Positions 27,600 through 36,663 are shown, counted from the stretch's first letter. The stretch is DNA of 49,378 nt from a bacterium (GCA_021781555.1 JAJXWQ010000018.1:1-49378); one strand, 5' to 3'. Numbers and translations: made by a program. Notes: generated from the letters alone by a model not told the origin.

Positions 27600-27717
27600 T
27601 GCCTTGCACGGGGCCCCTCAAGGGTTTCCACGGTATCGTTCGACGGCCGGTGTTTCCGAGACCGCTATGCGGCGTGGGGCGGCCGTCTCACTCACACCGG
27701 GGCCGAAGGCTCATCGA

Positions 27718-28722
27718 TTGAAACGTCTCGCTATCGCGGTTCTCATCCTGACGGCGGCCCTGCTTGCTTCCGCCCATCCTGCGGCGGCGCGGGCTCCCGA
27801 CATCTCGATCCCGCTCGGCCAGGTGGACATCATCACGGTCCCGAGCGGAGTCACCCGTGTGGCCATCGGTGACGCGTCCATCGCCAACGTCTCGCTCGTC
27901 CAGGACGGCACGGGCCGGACCCTGCTCATCGAGGCGCGCAAACCCGGCCTCACCAACTTCCTGGTCTGGCCCAACAGCGGGCCGGTGCAGAACTACCTGC
28001 TCGAGGTCCTGACCAGCCGGCGCCCCGAGTCGATCGCCATCCGCGTCAAGATCCTCGAGGTAAAGGATGGCGACGACAACAGCACCGGCATCGCCTGGTC
28101 GCAGCAGCTCAAGTTCAAGGAGGCGCCTCCCCAGGATCCCTTCGCCCTGGGCTATCCCGTCCGGGACTCGGTCCTCGACGCGACCCTCAACATGCTGCTG
28201 CAGCACGACAAGGCCAAGCTGCTGGCACAACCGACCCTCGTCACGATGAATGGCGAGTCGGCCAAGTTCCTGTCCGGGGGCGAGATTCCGGTCGTGATCC
28301 AGACGGCCAACACCTCGTCGGTCGAGTGGAAGACCTACGGCGTGTCGCTCGAGGTGACGCCCACGATCGAGGGTGTGGACGACATCGTCCTCAACCTCAA
28401 GCCCGGGGTTTCCAACATCGACAAGACCAACGGGGTGCAGGAAAACAACTTCAACATCCCGGCAATCGATACCCGCACGGCCGATACGACCGTCACGCTG
28501 AAGAGCGGTCAGAGCATCGTGCTGGCGGGCCTGATGCAGGACACCGAGCAGAAGGTCGAGTCCCGGGTCCCGATCCTCGGGCAGATCCCGATCCTGGGAT
28601 CGCTGTTCACCAGCACGAGCTACCAGGACACCCAGAGCCAGCTCGTGATCGTCGTGACGCCGTCGATCGTGCACAACAACCAGGTCGAGCCGGAGGCCAG
28701 CTACGGCCAGGGAAAGCCCTGA
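27718..28722 (+). CDS. cpaC: CpaC/RcpA-like pilus secretin
   Basis: 334 residues from TTG 27718, which has GAAGG 8 nt upstream and gives a compact signal peptide (MKRLAIAVLILTAALLASAH, cleavage near AARA). ATG 27667 is an in-frame alternative with a long N-region. About 28-100 match the pilus-assembly secretin N domain (ISIPLGQVDIITVPSGVTRV). About 165-325 are the secretin core (LLAQPTLVTMNGESAKFLSGGEIPV, then LVIVVTPSIV). The protein is short for the family, with little between the two domains. It should form the outer-membrane ring of a Tad-type pilus or secretion apparatus. The next gene starts on the base after its stop. Confidence 0.88.
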   Translation: MKRLAIAVLILTAALLASAHPAAARAPDISIPLGQVDIITVPSGVTRVAIGDASIANVSLVQDGTGRTLLIEARKPGLTNFLVWPNSGPVQNYLLEVLTSRRPESIAIRVKILEVKDGDDNSTGIAWSQQLKFKEAPPQDPFALGYPVRDSVLDATLNMLLQHDKAKLLAQPTLVTMNGESAKFLSGGEIPVVIQTANTSSVEWKTYGVSLEVTPTIEGVDDIVLNLKPGVSNIDKTNGVQENNFNIPAIDTRTADTTVTLKSGQSIVLAGLMQDTEQKVESRVPILGQIPILGSLFTSTSYQDTQSQLVIVVTPSIVHNNQVEPEASYGQGKP

Positions 28723-30954
28723 GTGGGGCAGCTGCCAGAAAATGACCAGCATGCGCACGCCCGAAGGATCCCGGTGGCCGCTCCGCTAGCGGGACCGCGG
28801 CTGACCCTGGTCTTCGGGGCACGCGGCGGTCTCGGGCGCTCCGTCATCGCCGCCAACGTGGCTGTGGCGATGGTTCGGCGCTTCAAGCAGGCAACCGCGC
28901 TCTGGGACCTGGACTGGCTCTCTGGCGGGCAGCTGGCGTCTGCCCTCGACCTCGATGCGGCGGGCAACTGGGCCGAGGTCGTCGGTGGGGGGCGCCAGGC
29001 AGCCCAGGTCCTCTCGCCTCACAGCTCGGGGGTGCGGCTCCTCGCGGCGCCCCCGGCAGGATCCTCGCCCCCGCCCACGCCACGGCAGGTCGTTCGGGTG
29101 GTCGCCGAGCTGGCCAAGCTCTCACCCCAGATCGTCGTGGACACATCCTTCCCCCATCTGCAACACGAGACGATCCTCGCCTTGTTCGATCTGGCCAGCA
29201 CGGTGTTGCTCGTCATCACCCCCGACATCCCGACCCTTGGCGCCACGCGCGTTCTGCTGGAGCAAGCGCAGAACCAGCATTACCCACCCGATCGCTTGCA
29301 GATCGTGCTCAACCGAGCTGGCGTGACGGACGACCTCCACGCCACGGACCTCGAGGAGCATCTCGAACGACCGATCCTCGCGAGCATCCCCTACCATCCC
29401 TCGGTCGCGGCCTCCGTCAACCGGGGCGTACCCATCGTGGCAGCTGCCGGTAGTGGGCCGGTCGCGAACGCCGTGGCCCAGCTCGCCCAGAAGCTCCTCG
29501 GCTTCCCCCTGGTGAACGTGGCCCAGGCGGGTCAGAGCATCCTGGCGCGCTTCCCGGAGGTCCCGGCGGCCGCCGCGGTCTCGCCAGGTCCGTCCGGCGA
29601 CGGGTCGGGCCTTCCGGCCAGCCCGGTTCCGCCTTCCGGAGCGACCGGTCCCCAGGTGACGAGCCTGGTGCCCATCGCGTATGCGACCGATGGCGAGAAG
29701 ATCGCCCAGATCAAGCAGGCCGTCCACAAGGAGCTGGTAGAGGAGCTCAAGCGCCAGAACCTCACGCTCGAGCGGCTGCTCGATCCGGCCGCCAAGAAGG
29801 AGATCCGGCAGACCGTCCTCAAGGCCGTGATCGCCATCGTGGACGATATGGCCGACCTCCCGCTGCCGAACCGCGAACAGCGCGCCAAGCTGGTCAACGA
29901 CATCGCGGACGAGGCCATCGGCTATGGCCCACTCGAAAGGCTCCTGGCCGACCCGCAGATCACCGAGATCATGGTCAACGGCCCCAGGCAGATTTACGTC
30001 GAGCGTGCCGGCAGGCTGGCGGCGGTGCCCGATCGCTTCACCGACGAGACGCAGCTGCGTGTCGTCATCGATCGCATCGTGGCCCCCTTGGGCCGCCGCG
30101 TCGACGAATCGAGCCCGATGTGCGACGCTCGCCTGCCGGACGGCAGCCGCGTCAACGTGATCGTGCCACCCCTTGCGCTCAAGGGCTCGACGCTCACCAT
30201 CCGCAAGTTCCCGTTGACCCGGTTCAAGATGGAGGATCTGCTCGGGTTCGGCTCCTTGACGCCCGAGATGGCGACGTTCCTGCGGCATTGCGTCATGGCA
30301 CGGCTCAACGTCTTCATCTCCGGGGGTACGGGCTCCGGCAAGACCACACTCCTCAACGTCCTGAGCCAGTTCATCCCGGGGGACGAGCGGATCGTGACGA
30401 TCGAGGACTCGGCCGAGCTGCAGCTGAGCCAGGATCACGTGATCACGCTCGAGTCCCGCCCCCCCAACCTCGAGGGCACGGGGGCCGTGGTCATTCGCGA
30501 TCTGGTGCGCAACTCCCTGCGGATGCGCCCCGACCGGATCGTCGTCGGGGAGGTGCGCGGCGGCGAGGCCCTCGACATGTTGCAGGCCATGAACACCGGC
30601 CACGATGGCTCGCTGTGCACCGGCCACGCAAACACGCCGCGCGACGCCATCGCCCGCCTCGAGACGATGGTGCTGATGGCCGGGATGGAGCTGCCGGTGC
30701 GCGCCATCCGGGAGCAGATCGCCAGCGCCATCAACGTGGTCGTGCAGGTCAGCCGCCTGCGCGACGGCTCTCGCAAGGTGACCAAGATCACCGAGATCTC
30801 GGGCATGGAGGGCGACGTGATCACGATGCAGGATCTCTTCTCGTACGAGCAGACCGGCGTCGATCCCGAGGGGCGAGTTCTGGGAGCTTTCAGGCAAGCC
30901 AATCTGCGCCCCCAGTTCGCCGAGGCGTTCGAGCGGGCGGGGCTCAAGGTTTAG
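28723..30954 (+). CDS. CpaE-CpaF fusion: MinD-like domain joined to Tad secretion ATPase
   Basis: 743 residues from GTG 28723, directly abutting the cpaC stop. About 25-270 resemble CpaE/TadZ, a MinD/ParA-like localisation factor. Its P-loop reads GARGGLGRS (32-40), so both lysines of the KGGxGKS/T deviant Walker A are arginine and ATP hydrolysis is doubtful. A Pro/Gly/Ala linker (about 275-320) leads to a full CpaF/TadA ATPase (about 325-743). The ATPase has [20 protein letters not shown], Walker [10 protein letters not shown] (about 533) and Walker [13 protein letters not shown]. These are normally separate genes. The TAG stop is the edge of a CTAG element. Confidence 0.93.
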   Translation: MGQLPENDQHAHARRIPVAAPLAGPRLTLVFGARGGLGRSVIAANVAVAMVRRFKQATALWDLDWLSGGQLASALDLDAAGNWAEVVGGGRQAAQVLSPHSSGVRLLAAPPAGSSPPPTPRQVVRVVAELAKLSPQIVVDTSFPHLQHETILALFDLASTVLLVITPDIPTLGATRVLLEQAQNQHYPPDRLQIVLNRAGVTDDLHATDLEEHLERPILASIPYHPSVAASVNRGVPIVAAAGSGPVANAVAQLAQKLLGFPLVNVAQAGQSILARFPEVPAAAAVSPGPSGDGSGLPASPVPPSGATGPQVTSLVPIAYATDGEKIAQIKQAVHKELVEELKRQNLTLERLLDPAAKKEIRQTVLKAVIAIVDDMADLPLPNREQRAKLVNDIADEAIGYGPLERLLADPQITEIMVNGPRQIYVERAGRLAAVPDRFTDETQLRVVIDRIVAPLGRRVDESSPMCDARLPDGSRVNVIVPPLALKGSTLTIRKFPLTRFKMEDLLGFGSLTPEMATFLRHCVMARLNVFISGGTGSGKTTLLNVLSQFIPGDERIVTIEDSAELQLSQDHVITLESRPPNLEGTGAVVIRDLVRNSLRMRPDRIVVGEVRGGEALDMLQAMNTGHDGSLCTGHANTPRDAIARLETMVLMAGMELPVRAIREQIASAINVVVQVSRLRDGSRKVTKITEISGMEGDVITMQDLFSYEQTGVDPEGRVLGAFRQANLRPQFAEAFERAGLKV

Positions 30955-31058
30955 AGTGCTCCCGGTTTGAATGGATCGAGCCCGATGAGTCAAACGGGGC
31001 CCGGTTGCGCAGCGAAGCGACCGCGCAGAGGGACCATTTCAAGCTGAAAACGGTTTAG
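30951..31058 (-). repeat. CTAG element, full 108-bp copy (edges TTAG/TTTAG)
   Basis: Inverted relative to the 16346 copy. It runs from TTAGAGTGCTCCCGG to CGGTTTAG; both outer CTAG tetramers have drifted to TTAG, and the inner arm is diverged (GACCATTTCAAGC). Length is still 108 bp. The left-edge TAG is the stop of the CpaE-CpaF gene. It lies between convergent genes. Confidence 0.92.
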
Positions 31059-31097
31059 GCGCCTGCGGTCTCGAGCGGAGCTGCCAGGCCCCGCAGG

Positions 31098-32504
31098 CTA
31101 CTGCACGGCAGGGCCGAGGTAGAGCGTTACCCAGAAGAACTCGTCGAGGGCCTTGCCATCGGTGTCATTCATCAGCGAGATGGTGTTAGGCGATACGGTC
31201 CACGGGGATACTCCAGCTGGAGAACCGAAGTCGTCACGCCAGCCGCCGTGGACAAAATGCAACCCGGTCTGGTCGATCGAGTAGGTCCCGCAGATCATCC
31301 CGCCCGTCGTGCGCGCCGTGAACGTTCCGTACTGGCCAAAGGAGATGTAGTCGCTGGTCGGGTCGTTGTCCGTGGCGTAGTAGGTACCCTGCAGCGGGTA
31401 AGCCGGAGTGGCGGCGGGATCCGGGGTGGGGCATGCAGCCGAGGTTGGCGAAGCGACCGGAGTCGGACTCCCGCTGGGTGACGGTGACGGGCTCCCGGTG
31501 GGTGAGGGCGTGGGGCTCCCGCCAGGCGCCGGGCTGGCACCCGAGATCTGCGTGAAACCGGTCGGTGTGGCCTGGTACTCCGTCCCGTCGGATCCTTGCA
31601 CCAGGAGATCGCCCGAGGCCTCGAGCGTCAGCGTGGCCACCTTGGTCCCGCTGCTGTCGTCGATCTCCCCGGACTTCAAGGTGCCATTCGCGCCCAGGGT
31701 CAAGACGGACTTCAGGCCGTCGAGTCCCTGGACCGTCTCCGTGGCGTCGCTGCCATCTGCCGGGATGGTGTCGGTAAAGTGGATGGGGGTCGAGGCCAGG
31801 TCGTTGAGAAGAATGTTTCCGGTGAGGCTCAGGTTGCCGGACGAATCCTCGGTGCTGGTGGCCTGGTAGGTCACGCCCCGGGACACGATGGTGAGGCTGG
31901 CCTGGCTGGGAGCATAGTTGCCGTTGATCGTTTCGTAGCTCGAGAAGTCCATCGTCAAGCTCAGGGGCTGGCCCCCGTAGGCCAGGTCAGAGCCGCTCTG
32001 GAGCGTCGTCTCGTAGATGCCGTCCGAGAACGAGGATGCACTCGGATCGAAGGTGATCACCATCGAGAAGGATCCGGTCATGGCTGCACCGGTTCCGGCC
32101 TGGTAGTCGAAGGTCCACTGCTGGTCGCCGCTGGGGGCATTCCCCGCAGCTGCGACCGGTGCGCTCGGAATGGTGATCGTGCTGCCATCCTGGTTATTGA
32201 TGACGTAGGGATATGTGATTCCCATCAGGCGATAGGGCGAGGTGTTTGCCAGCGAGCTTGAATTGCCGGCGGCCAGGCCCGCCGATTCGAAGGTCGAGGA
32301 CTTCTGCGCGTTGGAGAGCACGGTGTCGGTGGCTCGAGCGGTATAACCGAGCGCCTGCGGTTCGGTCACGCTGCCGAGCGTCGAGCCGCTGCCGGCCTTG
32401 ACGCCGGAATGCGAGGACAAGGGGCAGCCGGCCAGCAACACGAGGGGGAGCAAACTCGCGATCCGGGCGATGCGGGCCCTGGACAAGACGCTCTTCGTTG
32501 CCAC
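31098..32504 (-). CDS. Putative lipoprotein with Ser/Pro-rich linker
   Basis: 468 residues from GTG 32504 with AAGGAG 8 nt upstream. The signal peptide ends in lipobox LLAGC (Cys27). About 30-330 form a beta-rich, Ser/Thr/Gly-rich region with repeated TLEASGDLLVQGSDGTEYQ-like units. A GSPTPSP-type linker (about 335-375) joins a C-terminal domain with paired Cys. No family is recognised. It converges on the CpaE-CpaF gene across a CTAG element and is divergent from the barrel-like gene at 32743. Surface exposure is inferred. Confidence 0.75.
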   Translation of the reverse strand: MATKSVLSRARIARIASLLPLVLLAGCPLSSHSGVKAGSGSTLGSVTEPQALGYTARATDTVLSNAQKSSTFESAGLAAGNSSSLANTSPYRLMGITYPYVINNQDGSTITIPSAPVAAAGNAPSGDQQWTFDYQAGTGAAMTGSFSMVITFDPSASSFSDGIYETTLQSGSDLAYGGQPLSLTMDFSSYETINGNYAPSQASLTIVSRGVTYQATSTEDSSGNLSLTGNILLNDLASTPIHFTDTIPADGSDATETVQGLDGLKSVLTLGANGTLKSGEIDDSSGTKVATLTLEASGDLLVQGSDGTEYQATPTGFTQISGASPAPGGSPTPSPTGSPSPSPSGSPTPVASPTSAACPTPDPAATPAYPLQGTYYATDNDPTSDYISFGQYGTFTARTTGGMICGTYSIDQTGLHFVHGGWRDDFGSPAGVSPWTVSPNTISLMNDTDGKALDEFFWVTLYLGPAVQ

Positions 32505-32742
32505 GTTCTCGACTCCTTACACTCTGGGCTCCGGCGCGCCCCGTACGGCAACGGCGACGGCACACCCGTATCAGGAGGTCTTCACGTACAGACGCCGGCT
32601 CTCCGGCGCCAGCCGAGATCTCCCACTGCAAGATTATCAGACCTGCTCCCTCGGTTTCCAGGGGCCTCGAGCTGGAGGGCCTGACGGACAAGCGTGCTAT
32701 CATTTTCCTTCCCGTTTTATCTCACGATGACGAGGTTTCACC

Positions 32743-34152
32743 GTGTCGAAGTATCGCAGCGTCTTGCTGGCCCTCTCTTTCACCATGACCAGTGCATGCC
32801 CGGCCTTCGCGCAGTTCGGGCCGCCGCTGCCGAAGCTCGACAAGAACGGCGCGGTGGCAACCTCGAGTGGCTCGGGGAACCTTCACGTTTACGTCGGTCC
32901 GGCCCTGGAGCTTGGACAGCAGACGGTGGTGATGCAGCAGACCACCACCGTGACTACGACTCCCAGCAGCATCAAGAGCGGCACGACCAAGTCGGACGTT
33001 TCCAAGACGGCCAGTCCCACCACGGCAGGTAGCGGCTCGGGGTTGATGCTGGGCGCCCGGTACACGTGGTGGATCGCGCCCAGGTTCGGACTGGGGATCG
33101 ACGAGTACGACGACCTGTCTCCGATCTTCGGCCTCGGCAGCCAATCGACCAACATCCTCCACCTGGATGGCCAGAATTCCTCGACCTACAAGGGGTCGCA
33201 GACCACGAGCGGGAACCTGACGTCCACCACCGATACGCAGACGACCATCGCGGTCACGCCCATGGCTTTCGGTTCGCCCAACTTCAACATCAACATCTCC
33301 AGCCAGGGCCCCGATTTTGCGGCCAATGATCCCAAAAGCACCGAATTCCAGACCGACTACGGGATCCAGGTGCCGGATCCCGTGGTCGGAGGGCAACAGG
33401 ATTTCACGCTGACCAGCGGAGATTCCTCCAGCAATCCGCAGCACGATCACTACGATGCCGCGGGCGGGCTCCAGGTGGCCAACTCGGATTCCGTCTGGGT
33501 CAACGACCTGGGGTTGACCGGGAATTACAGTCTGTGGCAAAGCGCGGGCGGATATCTCGGGCTCCTGGCGGGTATCCAGGTCCCCGTCGTGCGACAGCAT
33601 ATCGAATCGCTGATCCGGACCCTCGGCCCTGGCAACAAGCCCGGCGCTGCGATCGAAACCAAGACCTCCTTCGATGCGGCCGGGAGCCAGCAAGAAAAGG
33701 ATGTGACGAGCACGACGATCGACGACGACTACACGGCGGACGCGTTCGTGCTGGCCGCCGGGCCGATCGTGGGAATTTCCGGGGCCTACGGGATCTCCCA
33801 TGGACTCGATCTCACCGTGAAGGCAGGCTACGTGCCCGTCTTGATCGGCAGCAACTGGGGGAGCACGATGGGCCGGACCTCGGCCGAGGTCAACTACCAG
33901 GTGTTCAACGGTACCAGCACGTCCCCTGCCACCACGACCGACACCACCAGCTCCGGCACCGCTCCGGACACCAGCGTCGGAGAAGTCAGCGGCAGCGAAG
34001 CCCTGGCCTCGCTCGGGGTCGCTGGCATGGTCGGTCCGGTGGATCTGGGCGGCGAGATCGTGGCCAGGACCTACAACCTCGCGAGCGGAGTCAACCCGGT
34101 ATTCAACGACGTCGAGCTGGGCGTGCGGGTCTCGGCCAGACGATCGTTCTAG
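32743..34152 (+). CDS. Putative outer-membrane beta-barrel protein
   Basis: 469 residues from GTG 32743 (GAGG 7 nt upstream). The signal peptide is MSKYRSVLLALSFTMTSACP with cleavage after PAFA. Alternating strands (LMLGARYTWWIAPRFGLGI, YLGLLAGIQVPVV, LDLTVKAGYVPVLIGS) and a C-terminal VELGVRVSARRSF ending in Phe fit an outer-membrane barrel. Long Thr/Ser-rich loops (TTTVTTTPSS, TSPATTTDTTSS) are unusual. No specific porin family is recognised. The TAG stop is the edge of the next CTAG element. Confidence 0.7.
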   Translation: MSKYRSVLLALSFTMTSACPAFAQFGPPLPKLDKNGAVATSSGSGNLHVYVGPALELGQQTVVMQQTTTVTTTPSSIKSGTTKSDVSKTASPTTAGSGSGLMLGARYTWWIAPRFGLGIDEYDDLSPIFGLGSQSTNILHLDGQNSSTYKGSQTTSGNLTSTTDTQTTIAVTPMAFGSPNFNINISSQGPDFAANDPKSTEFQTDYGIQVPDPVVGGQQDFTLTSGDSSSNPQHDHYDAAGGLQVANSDSVWVNDLGLTGNYSLWQSAGGYLGLLAGIQVPVVRQHIESLIRTLGPGNKPGAAIETKTSFDAAGSQQEKDVTSTTIDDDYTADAFVLAAGPIVGISGAYGISHGLDLTVKAGYVPVLIGSNWGSTMGRTSAEVNYQVFNGTSTSPATTTDTTSSGTAPDTSVGEVSGSEALASLGVAGMVGPVDLGGEIVARTYNLASGVNPVFNDVELGVRVSARRSF

Positions 34153-34256
34153 AGTGCTCCCGGTTTGAATGGATCGAGCCCGAGGAGTCAAACGGGGCCC
34201 GGTTGCGCAGCGAAGCGACCGCGCAGAGGGCCCCGTTCAAACTGCAAAAGGCCTAG
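34149..34256 (-). repeat. CTAG element, full 108-bp copy
   Basis: CTAGAGTGCTCCCGG to CAAAAGGCCTAG, inverted relative to the 16346 copy. Its left TAG is the stop codon of the barrel-like gene. Confidence 0.93.
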
Positions 34257-34317
34257 CGCGGTTGCGCAGCACTGCGCCCGCGCAGAGTGACCCGTCCAAC
34301 TTCAAAAAAGATCTAAA
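34257..34317 (-). repeat. Degenerate half copy of the CTAG element upstream of flagellin
   Basis: It repeats the inner part of the adjoining element (CGCGGTTGCGCAGC, CGCGCAGAG, GACCCGTCCAACTTC) and ends in TCTAAAG where a full copy has CCTAG. The TAAAG forms the -35 half of a sigma-28-like promoter. Confidence 0.7.
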
Positions 34318-34340
34318 GCGCTCGCCGGACGTGCCGACAG
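34314..34340 (+). promoter_or_regulatory. Sigma-28-like promoter of the first flagellin gene
   Basis: TAAA, 15 bp, then GCCGACAG, compared with the flagellar sigma-28 consensus TAAA-N15-GCCGATAA (6 of 8 at -10). The -10 box ends only 10 nt before the flagellin ATG, so the leader would be almost absent and the CAGGA ribosome site would overlap the -10. This weakens the call, or means the transcript is nearly leaderless. Confidence 0.4.
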
Positions 34341-34350
34341 GAATAGCAGC

Positions 34351-35187
34351 ATGTCCATCCGCTTCGACACCAACATCGTGGCTGCGATCGCCCATCGCAA
34401 CCTCGAGATCAATACCGACGCGCTCAATACGTCGATCGAGAAGCTTTCGTCCGGGCTCCGCATCAACAGCGCATCCGACGACGCTGCGGGCATGGCCCTC
34501 AGCGAGCAGCTCTCCATGCAGGTCACGGGCCTCGGCCAGGCTCAGTCCAATGCCCAGGATGGCATCTCTCTGCTGCAGACCGCCGATGGCGCCCTTTCCG
34601 AGACGACGACCCTCTTGCAGAGAATGCGGCAGCTAGCGGTCGAGGCGGCCAACGACACGATGACGGCCTCGGATCGCGCCCAGATATCCGATGAGATGGT
34701 CCAGCTCTCGGCCGAGGTCAATCGCGTCTCGGACGACACCCAGTTCAACACCCGGTCGCTGCTCGCGGGCGGCACGATCTCGACGACGGGAATCACCCTC
34801 TTCATCGGGGCCAACGCCAGCCAGACCATGGTCGTGATCATCGGCACCGCCAACGCGGCGGCTCTCGGGGTCATGACGACACAGCTGTCGGTGGATTCGG
34901 CCCTCGATGCCAGTACCACCATTGCCAACGTGGACAAGGCCCTGGGGCGTCTGATGAACATCCGCTCCGGACTCGGAGCGATGGAGAACCGTCTCCAGCT
35001 TACCGTTTCCAATCTCCAGACCGAAAGCCTGAACACCTCGGCTGCCGAGAGCCAGATCCGGGATCTCGACATGGCCTCGGAAATGGCGACGATGACCAAG
35101 TACCAGGTTCTGCAGCAAGCCAGCACGGCCATGCTGGCCCAGGCCAACCAGGCACCGCAGTCGCTGCTGACCTTGCTCAAGGCCTGA
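34351..35187 (+). CDS. fliC: Flagellin
   Basis: 278 residues, ATG 34351 with CAGGA upstream. The N-terminal D0/D1 motif is canonical (IEKLSSGLRINSASDDAAGM, then AQDGISLLQTADGAL). The C-terminal D1/D0 is too (RSGLGAMENRLQ, then QVLQQASTAMLAQANQAPQS). The middle is short, so D2/D3 are nearly absent and the filament subunit is minimal. It heads a filament cluster with a second flagellin, flaG, fliD and fliS. Confidence 0.97.
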   Translation: MSIRFDTNIVAAIAHRNLEINTDALNTSIEKLSSGLRINSASDDAAGMALSEQLSMQVTGLGQAQSNAQDGISLLQTADGALSETTTLLQRMRQLAVEAANDTMTASDRAQISDEMVQLSAEVNRVSDDTQFNTRSLLAGGTISTTGITLFIGANASQTMVVIIGTANAAALGVMTTQLSVDSALDASTTIANVDKALGRLMNIRSGLGAMENRLQLTVSNLQTESLNTSAAESQIRDLDMASEMATMTKYQVLQQASTAMLAQANQAPQSLLTLLKA

Positions 35188-35284
35188 TCCTGCCTGGCCT
35201 GACGGCCCGAACGACGAGCGCGCAGGACCTGTTTTCGAGGGATCGTTTGTCTCTCTCGTTCAGAATCTCGCCTGGCACTTGTGC

Positions 35285-35361
35285 GTTATGTTCCGCGATC
35301 TGCTCGCGATCGGCGGCCCTTGGGCATAACTTTAGGGGTTATGTGGTAGGCTGACCATAAC
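35285..35361. promoter_or_regulatory. Cluster of four GTTATG/CATAAC hexamers
   Basis: GTTATG at 35285 and 35338, and CATAAC at 35325 and 35356. The pair at 35325-35343 forms a perfect 6-bp inverted repeat around TTTAGGG. These are AT-rich islands in GC-rich DNA upstream of the second flagellin, so they could be an operator. No regulator is known. Confidence 0.35.
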
Positions 35362-35555
35362 GGCCGATCTATGGATGGATCAGCCTGCAGACGAGTCCCA
35401 AGGGTAAGGGGGATTCGGGGTCGACCCAGGGAGTGGGTCGTCGGTCCCAACGCAAGGAGGTTTGTTAAGGGACACGCGATCGCGCGCGACCCGTCCGACT
35501 TCCGGACCAGGCATTCGAACCGGGTATCTATCCGGGTTCGTCACGATGGTTCCGG

Positions 35556-35700
35556 GATGTTCTGACGTGCCAGCGGCAGGATGCCGAGGCCCGGCGGGTC
35601 TCGGCGGACGTGCTGGCCCACGTCGAGTCGCGGCTGCGCGCGGCCGGCTTTGACCTCGATCCTGTAGGCCCCTTGCCCGCAGGAACCAGGCTCCCGCAAC
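35556..35700 (+). pseudogene. Possible remnant of a small gene before the second flagellin
   Basis: This frame reads DVLTCQRQDAEARRVSADVL and then AHVESRLRAAGFDLDPVGPL, with strong G/C third positions like the real genes nearby. No usable start codon follows the AAGGAGG at 35454, and the frame runs on into flagellin out of phase. It may be a decayed or frameshifted small gene, or chance. Confidence 0.2.
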
Positions 35701-35772
35701 CACGCAGGTGTCGGGAGGGGAACCCGCGCGGCCTGGAGATCCCGGGCCGCGCCACGGACAAGGAGGTCAACC

Positions 35773-36663
35773 ATGTCCATTTGGATCGCCGGCAATTCGG
35801 CAGCGTACCGGATCTGGGCCTATCTGACCGAGAATGCAAGGGCCGAGGCCGATACCGAGGCCCACATCGCGACCGGTCTCCGCATCATGAACGCTTCTGA
35901 CGATGTGGCCGGTATGGCCATCTCGCAGCGTCTGCAAGCCCAGATCGGCGGGCTCAACGAGGCCCAGCAGAACGTCCAGGAACTCACCAACATGATCCAG
36001 ACCGCCGAGGGCGGCGTGCAGACGATCGTGACGACCCTCGGCTCGATGAACACGCTGGCCATCGAGGCCGCCGGCGGCGCCCTCAGCAGCGCCGCGATCG
36101 ATGCCATCCAGCAGGAACTCTACTCGTATGCCCAGCAGATAGACAACACGGGCAAGTACACGTCCTTCAACGGCCACGAGCTTCTGGACGGGGGGGCCAA
36201 CGCGCCCAACGACAACGGCTTCTCGGCCCTGCTCTTCACGGCCCTGGTGGGGGCGAACCAGTTCGAGCAGATGACCTTCTCGATCGGCACGATGACCGCC
36301 GCGGCGCTGGGCATCCTCAACACGCAACTATCCGTCACCTCGGCGGCGCTGGCCTGCCAGACCATTCTCAACATCCAGAACGCCAGCAACCTGGCCATGG
36401 CCGAGGAAGGGCAGCTCGGGGCTTACGTCAACGTGCTCAACGCCCAGCTCTCGGTGTTGACGGTGCAGTCGTCCAACATGTCGGCCGCCAATGCCGACCT
36501 CACCAACCTCGACGTCGCCCAGGCGAGCCTCCAGCTTGCCGGCGAGCAGCTGATCGCCCAGTCCGCGACCGCGATGCTCGCCCAGGCCAACCAGTCGTCC
36601 TTTGGCCTGCTCAGCCTGCTGGGTGTCTCACCGTCTTCCTCGACCGCCGCGGCCCTCGGCTGA
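35773..36663 (+). CDS. Divergent second flagellin
   Basis: 296 residues, ATG 35773 after a near-perfect AAGGAGGT. The flagellin helices are recognisable: ATGLRIMNASDDVAGMAISQ in place of LSSGxRIxxAxDDAAGxAI, and QSATAMLAQANQSS at the end. The N terminus is altered (MSIWIAGNSAAYRIWAYLTE). A Ser/Ala-rich tail of about 20 residues (GVSPSSSTAAALG) extends past the usual C terminus. It may be a minor filament or junction subunit. Confidence 0.9.
   Translation: MSIWIAGNSAAYRIWAYLTENARAEADTEAHIATGLRIMNASDDVAGMAISQRLQAQIGGLNEAQQNVQELTNMIQTAEGGVQTIVTTLGSMNTLAIEAAGGALSSAAIDAIQQELYSYAQQIDNTGKYTSFNGHELLDGGANAPNDNGFSALLFTALVGANQFEQMTFSIGTMTAAALGILNTQLSVTSAALACQTILNIQNASNLAMAEEGQLGAYVNVLNAQLSVLTVQSSNMSAANADLTNLDVAQASLQLAGEQLIAQSATAMLAQANQSSFGLLSLLGVSPSSSTAAALG

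Larger units (their letters stand above)
35188..35772. other. 585-bp region between the two flagellin genes
   Basis: It holds four copies of GTTATG/CATAAC (35285, 35325, 35338, 35356), a GCCGATCT at 35363 resembling a sigma-28 -10 without a -35, and AAGGAGG at 35454 with no start codon at usable spacing. A coding-like stretch lies at about 35556-35700 (see separate entry). The second flagellin's strong AAGGAGGT lies just before 35773. No riboswitch is recognised. Confidence 0.45.

Noticed and set aside
35371-35500. Cyclic-di-GMP (GEMM) riboswitch between the flagellin genes
   Set aside because: I looked for the conserved core sequences of the class and found none in order.
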